A stretch of 64,000 nucleotides of DNA from Deinococcus seoulensis (GTDB taxonomy: Bacteria; Deinococcota; Deinococci; Deinococcales; Deinococcaceae). The DNA is taken from contig NZ_BMQM01000017.1 of NCBI RefSeq assembly GCF_014648115.1, positions 1-64,000 on the forward strand. Direction: 5' to 3'. How positions within the stretch are numbered: position 1 is the first letter of the stretch; every line of letters begins with the position of its first letter. The notes beneath the pieces are model-generated. The model was given only the letters and a program-made list of their open reading frames with translations, was not told the origin of the DNA and ran no database searches. The position numbers and the translations under genes are program-made. Below are positions 61,343 through 64,000 of this stretch, one piece after another.

Positions 61343-63502
61343 GTGAAGTCGACAGAAGGCCCTTTCGCGCACACGCCCACAGACCCCGGCACCCCCTGGC
61401 ACCCACTCACCACACACGCCGCCGACGTCGCCACCGGCCTGGAAGCCTTCCTCGCACCCCTCGGCGTTCCTGAACTGGCCCGCCCGGTCGGCGTCCTCCA
61501 CGACGCCGGGAAGATCCCTCCCGCATTCCAGCAGTACCTGGTCGACTCTGCCGCTGGCCGCACCCGCCCACCCGGGCCACCGCACGCCATTCACGGCGCT
61601 CTGCTCGCGCATGAACTCGGCTACGACCGGGATGTCGTCAACGCCATCTACGGTCACCACCAGGGCCTGCTGGACACCGAAGACCTCCGCAAAGGCCTTC
61701 GCCAGCGCGGTGACCCCGCCCTTCTGCCCCCCATCCGGGCGTTCCTGCAAGGCGCCTTCCCGGACGTCATGTCCACGCGTGGGACCAGATCAACCCGCGC
61801 GCCCCTCGACCTGGAGCTCCACACCCGCCTGCTCCTCAGCGCCCTGGCTGACGCGGACTTCCTCGACACCGAAGCGTACCGGCGCCCACACGTCGCCGCC
61901 GCCCGACAGGGACCCACCCTCCCGCAGTTCATCCAGGCTTTCCGTGCCTCCATCCAGAGCCTTCACCACGACCCGCCCGACACTGCCCTGAACGTCATCC
62001 GGCGCGACATCTTCGACACGGCCGTCCACGCGGCCCACGGCCCCACCGGCGTGTACCAGCTCACTACACCCACCGGCGGAGGCAAGACCCGCGCCAGCCT
62101 CGCCTTCGCCCTCGAGCACGCCGCCTACCACCAGTTCGACCGCGTGGTCATTGCCGCGCCGTTCAACAGCATCACCACGCAGACCGCCCGCGTCACCCGC
62201 GACCTCCTCGGCGGCCTCCCCATCCTCGAACACCACTCCGCCGCACCCGCCGAACGCCTGCCCTTCCCGTTCCGACTCGCCGCCGAGAACTGGGACGCCG
62301 CCGTGATCGTCACGTCCTTCGTGCAGCTCCTCGAAAGCCTCCACGCTGCTCATCCCGGCCGCGTCCGCAAACTCCACCGCCTGGCGCGCAGCGTCATCAT
62401 CCTCGACGAGGTGCAGGCCATTCCCGTCGCCTTTACGGGCCCGGTCGTGCGGATGCTCGAGCAGCTCAGCGAAACGTACGGCACCACCATCCTCCTGTGC
62501 ACCGCCACGCCCCCTGCCGTGCAAGGCCACACGCCCTTCCTCACGGGTTTCAGGCACGTGCACCCCGTCCTGGCACCCGACCAGCAGGAACGGCACTTCC
62601 AGGGGCTGCGCCGCGTCACGTTCACCCGCGAGGTCCGCCCCATCACCTGGGCCGACCTGACCAAGCGCCTCACCCGTGAAGCCCAGACGCTCACCGTCCT
62701 GAACACCCGCGCCGACGCGCTCGCCCTGCTCGACCACTTCCTCGCCACGGACGCCGCGCCCTTCACCCGCCACCTCAGCACCCTCCAGTGCGGCGCGCAC
62801 CGCAACGACGTCCTGCAGGAAGTGAAAGCCCGACTCCAGCCACAGGAAGGGAAGGATGCACTCAACGTCCTGCGACCCGTGCACCTGATCAGTACGCAGG
62901 TGATCGAGGCGGGTGTCGACATTGACTTCCCATTCACGGCGCGCGCCCTCGGCCCGCTGCCCAGTCTCATCCAGACCGCCGGCCGCTGCAACCGTGAATT
63001 CAAGCATGCGCGCGGCACCATGCTGATCTTCGAACCCGCCGAAGGCACGCCCCTCCCGAGCGACGAGTACCGCGACCTGACCGCCCACACCCGCACCCTC
63101 CTCGCCCAGCCCGGCGTGCTCGACACCCTCGACCAGCCCGGCGTCAGCGAAGCGTTCTACGCCACCATGTATCAGCGCCTCCAGACGGACGCCCACCAGA
63201 TCCTCGAGCAACGGCGGCAGCAGAACTTCGCCACAGTGGAAAAGCTCTTCCAGCTGATCGACGACAACCGCACGCCCGTCCACGTGAACTACGGCGAGTG
63301 CTTCCCCCTCCTGGAACGCCTCCCGGCAGAACCGGGCATGAGCGACCTGCGCGCCCTGAGCGGCTACACGGTCGGCGTGAACCAGTCCTTCGTGGACTGC
63401 CACCTGGGCGGCCTGCTGCGGGAAGTCCGCCCGGGCGTGCTGCGATGGGACGGCGAGTACGACAAAGTTGCAGGACTTCGCGCGGCGTTGCCCGTACGAT
63501 GA
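61343..63502 (+). CDS. cas3: Cas3 helicase-nuclease, type I-C
   Basis: 719 aa from GTG 61343. The N-terminal HD nuclease has His25 (LTTHAADV), His53-Asp54 (VGVLHDAGK) and YGHHQGLLD. The helicase has Walker A PTGGGKT (Lys248), DEVQ box (355-358), TATPP and motif VI QTAGRCNR. Cas3 is recruited by Cascade to unwind and cut target DNA. HD and helicase in one chain, followed by cas5, is the type I-C order. A longer frame upstream is rejected because it runs through non-coding leader. Confidence 0.93.
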   Translation: MKSTEGPFAHTPTDPGTPWHPLTTHAADVATGLEAFLAPLGVPELARPVGVLHDAGKIPPAFQQYLVDSAAGRTRPPGPPHAIHGALLAHELGYDRDVVNAIYGHHQGLLDTEDLRKGLRQRGDPALLPPIRAFLQGAFPDVMSTRGTRSTRAPLDLELHTRLLLSALADADFLDTEAYRRPHVAAARQGPTLPQFIQAFRASIQSLHHDPPDTALNVIRRDIFDTAVHAAHGPTGVYQLTTPTGGGKTRASLAFALEHAAYHQFDRVVIAAPFNSITTQTARVTRDLLGGLPILEHHSAAPAERLPFPFRLAAENWDAAVIVTSFVQLLESLHAAHPGRVRKLHRLARSVIILDEVQAIPVAFTGPVVRMLEQLSETYGTTILLCTATPPAVQGHTPFLTGFRHVHPVLAPDQQERHFQGLRRVTFTREVRPITWADLTKRLTREAQTLTVLNTRADALALLDHFLATDAAPFTRHLSTLQCGAHRNDVLQEVKARLQPQEGKDALNVLRPVHLISTQVIEAGVDIDFPFTARALGPLPSLIQTAGRCNREFKHARGTMLIFEPAEGTPLPSDEYRDLTAHTRTLLAQPGVLDTLDQPGVSEAFYATMYQRLQTDAHQILEQRRQQNFATVEKLFQLIDDNRTPVHVNYGECFPLLERLPAEPGMSDLRALSGYTVGVNQSFVDCHLGGLLREVRPGVLRWDGEYDKVAGLRAALPVR

Positions 63503-63508
63503 CCGCAC

Positions 63509-64000
63509 ATGAACCGCATACAGGTGAGGGTGTGGGGGCCGCTGGCCTGCTTTACCCGCCCGGAACTGAAGGTTGAGCGCGCCTCCTACGACCTCATCAC
63601 GCCGTCCGCTGCCGAGAACCTCCTGTCCGCCATCTTCTGGAAACCCGAGATCCGATACCAGGTCACGGAAATCCACCTGCTCAAACCCGTGCAGTTCACC
63701 CGCCTGTCCCGCAACGAACTCAAGAGCCGGCAGATGCCCGACCGGGGACCGCTGTACATCACGCGTGACCACACGCCCCGCAGCAGCCTGATCCTGCAGG
63801 ACGTCGAGTACATCATCAAGGCCAACGTCGAACTCCAACCGCACGCCACCGAGGGACCCGGCAAGTACGTCGGGATCTTCACCGAGCGGGTGCAGACCGG
63901 CCGCAGCTACCACAGTCCCTTCCTGGGCCTGCGGGAATTCCCGGCGTTCTTCGCGCCGCCCACCCCGGAGGATTACGCCCGGACGCTGCCCGTCACGCAG
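63509..64000 (+). CDS. cas5c: Cas5 (Cas5d), type I-C, partial at window end
   Basis: First 164 residues only. NRIQVRVWGPLACFTRPELK, VERASYDLITPSAAENLLSA and IFWKPEIRYQVTEIHLLKPV are the Cas5d RAMP fold; this enzyme processes pre-crRNA in type I-C in place of Cas6. Begins 6 bp after cas3, so co-transcribed. cas8c, cas7 and the adaptation genes should follow outside the window. Confidence 0.92.
   Translation, partial: MNRIQVRVWGPLACFTRPELKVERASYDLITPSAAENLLSAIFWKPEIRYQVTEIHLLKPVQFTRLSRNELKSRQMPDRGPLYITRDHTPRSSLILQDVEYIIKANVELQPHATEGPGKYVGIFTERVQTGRSYHSPFLGLREFPAFFAPPTPEDYARTLPVTQ

Overview
The window is GC-rich (about 70%) and packed with short genes whose stop and start codons overlap (ATGA, GTGA, TTGA). 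Several promoters place a TANNNT -10 element exactly 6 nt upstream of an ATG, which would give leaderless mRNAs. GC content, leaderless promoters and protein style together suggest Deinococcus; this is inference, as no species marker is present. Most of the window is mobile DNA: a long-tailed prophage or phage-plasmid, with what may be chromosomal or megaplasmid sequence at the far right.

1-35 kb, mostly minus strand, reads from right to left as a temperate phage. A tyrosine integrase (32965-33936, plus strand) lies near a tRNA 3'-end-like sequence (35254-35281). The minus-strand early operon then runs through small coupled genes, a GNAT module with palindromic operators, a Bro-N antirepressor and a lambda O-like initiator with iterons inside its gene. 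It continues through about 30 very small genes, including a VRR-NUC nuclease, a LuxR-type HTH protein and a PPP-family phosphatase. A candidate late promoter near 13.3 kb precedes terminase, portal, S49 protease, decoration protein, capsid, connectors, tail tube and a tail assembly chaperone with a C-CCA-AAC frameshift site. A separately terminated secreted-protein gene closes this side; no tape-measure gene lies inside the window.

35.2-39.3 kb holds two tRNA-like sequences, about 0.5 kb without a convincing gene, and a lysogeny-type switch: two divergent HTH genes and a TPR protein gene around repeated CTAAACT-N-AGTTTAG operators. The same operator overlaps the promoter of the plus-strand operon at 39.3-53.9 kb. 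That operon has about 25 coupled genes: a methylase-like protein without NPPY, a large ParB-like protein, winged-helix and coiled-coil proteins, ASCH, MazG-like and HAD proteins.

53.9-61 kb carries a ParA gene with a small partner behind an AT-rich repeat cluster, a minimal CBASS defence pair (CD-NTase plus a Cap15-like 2TM beta effector) with its own HTH gene, a leaderless small-gene operon, a membrane protein, and a three-gene minus operon containing a second ParB-like protein. From 61.3 kb the start of a type I-C CRISPR-Cas operon (cas3, cas5) runs off the window. Whether 1-35 kb and 36-60 kb are one phage-plasmid or two adjacent elements cannot be settled from sequence alone; shared gene style and an operator-like site inside the antirepressor gene favour one element.
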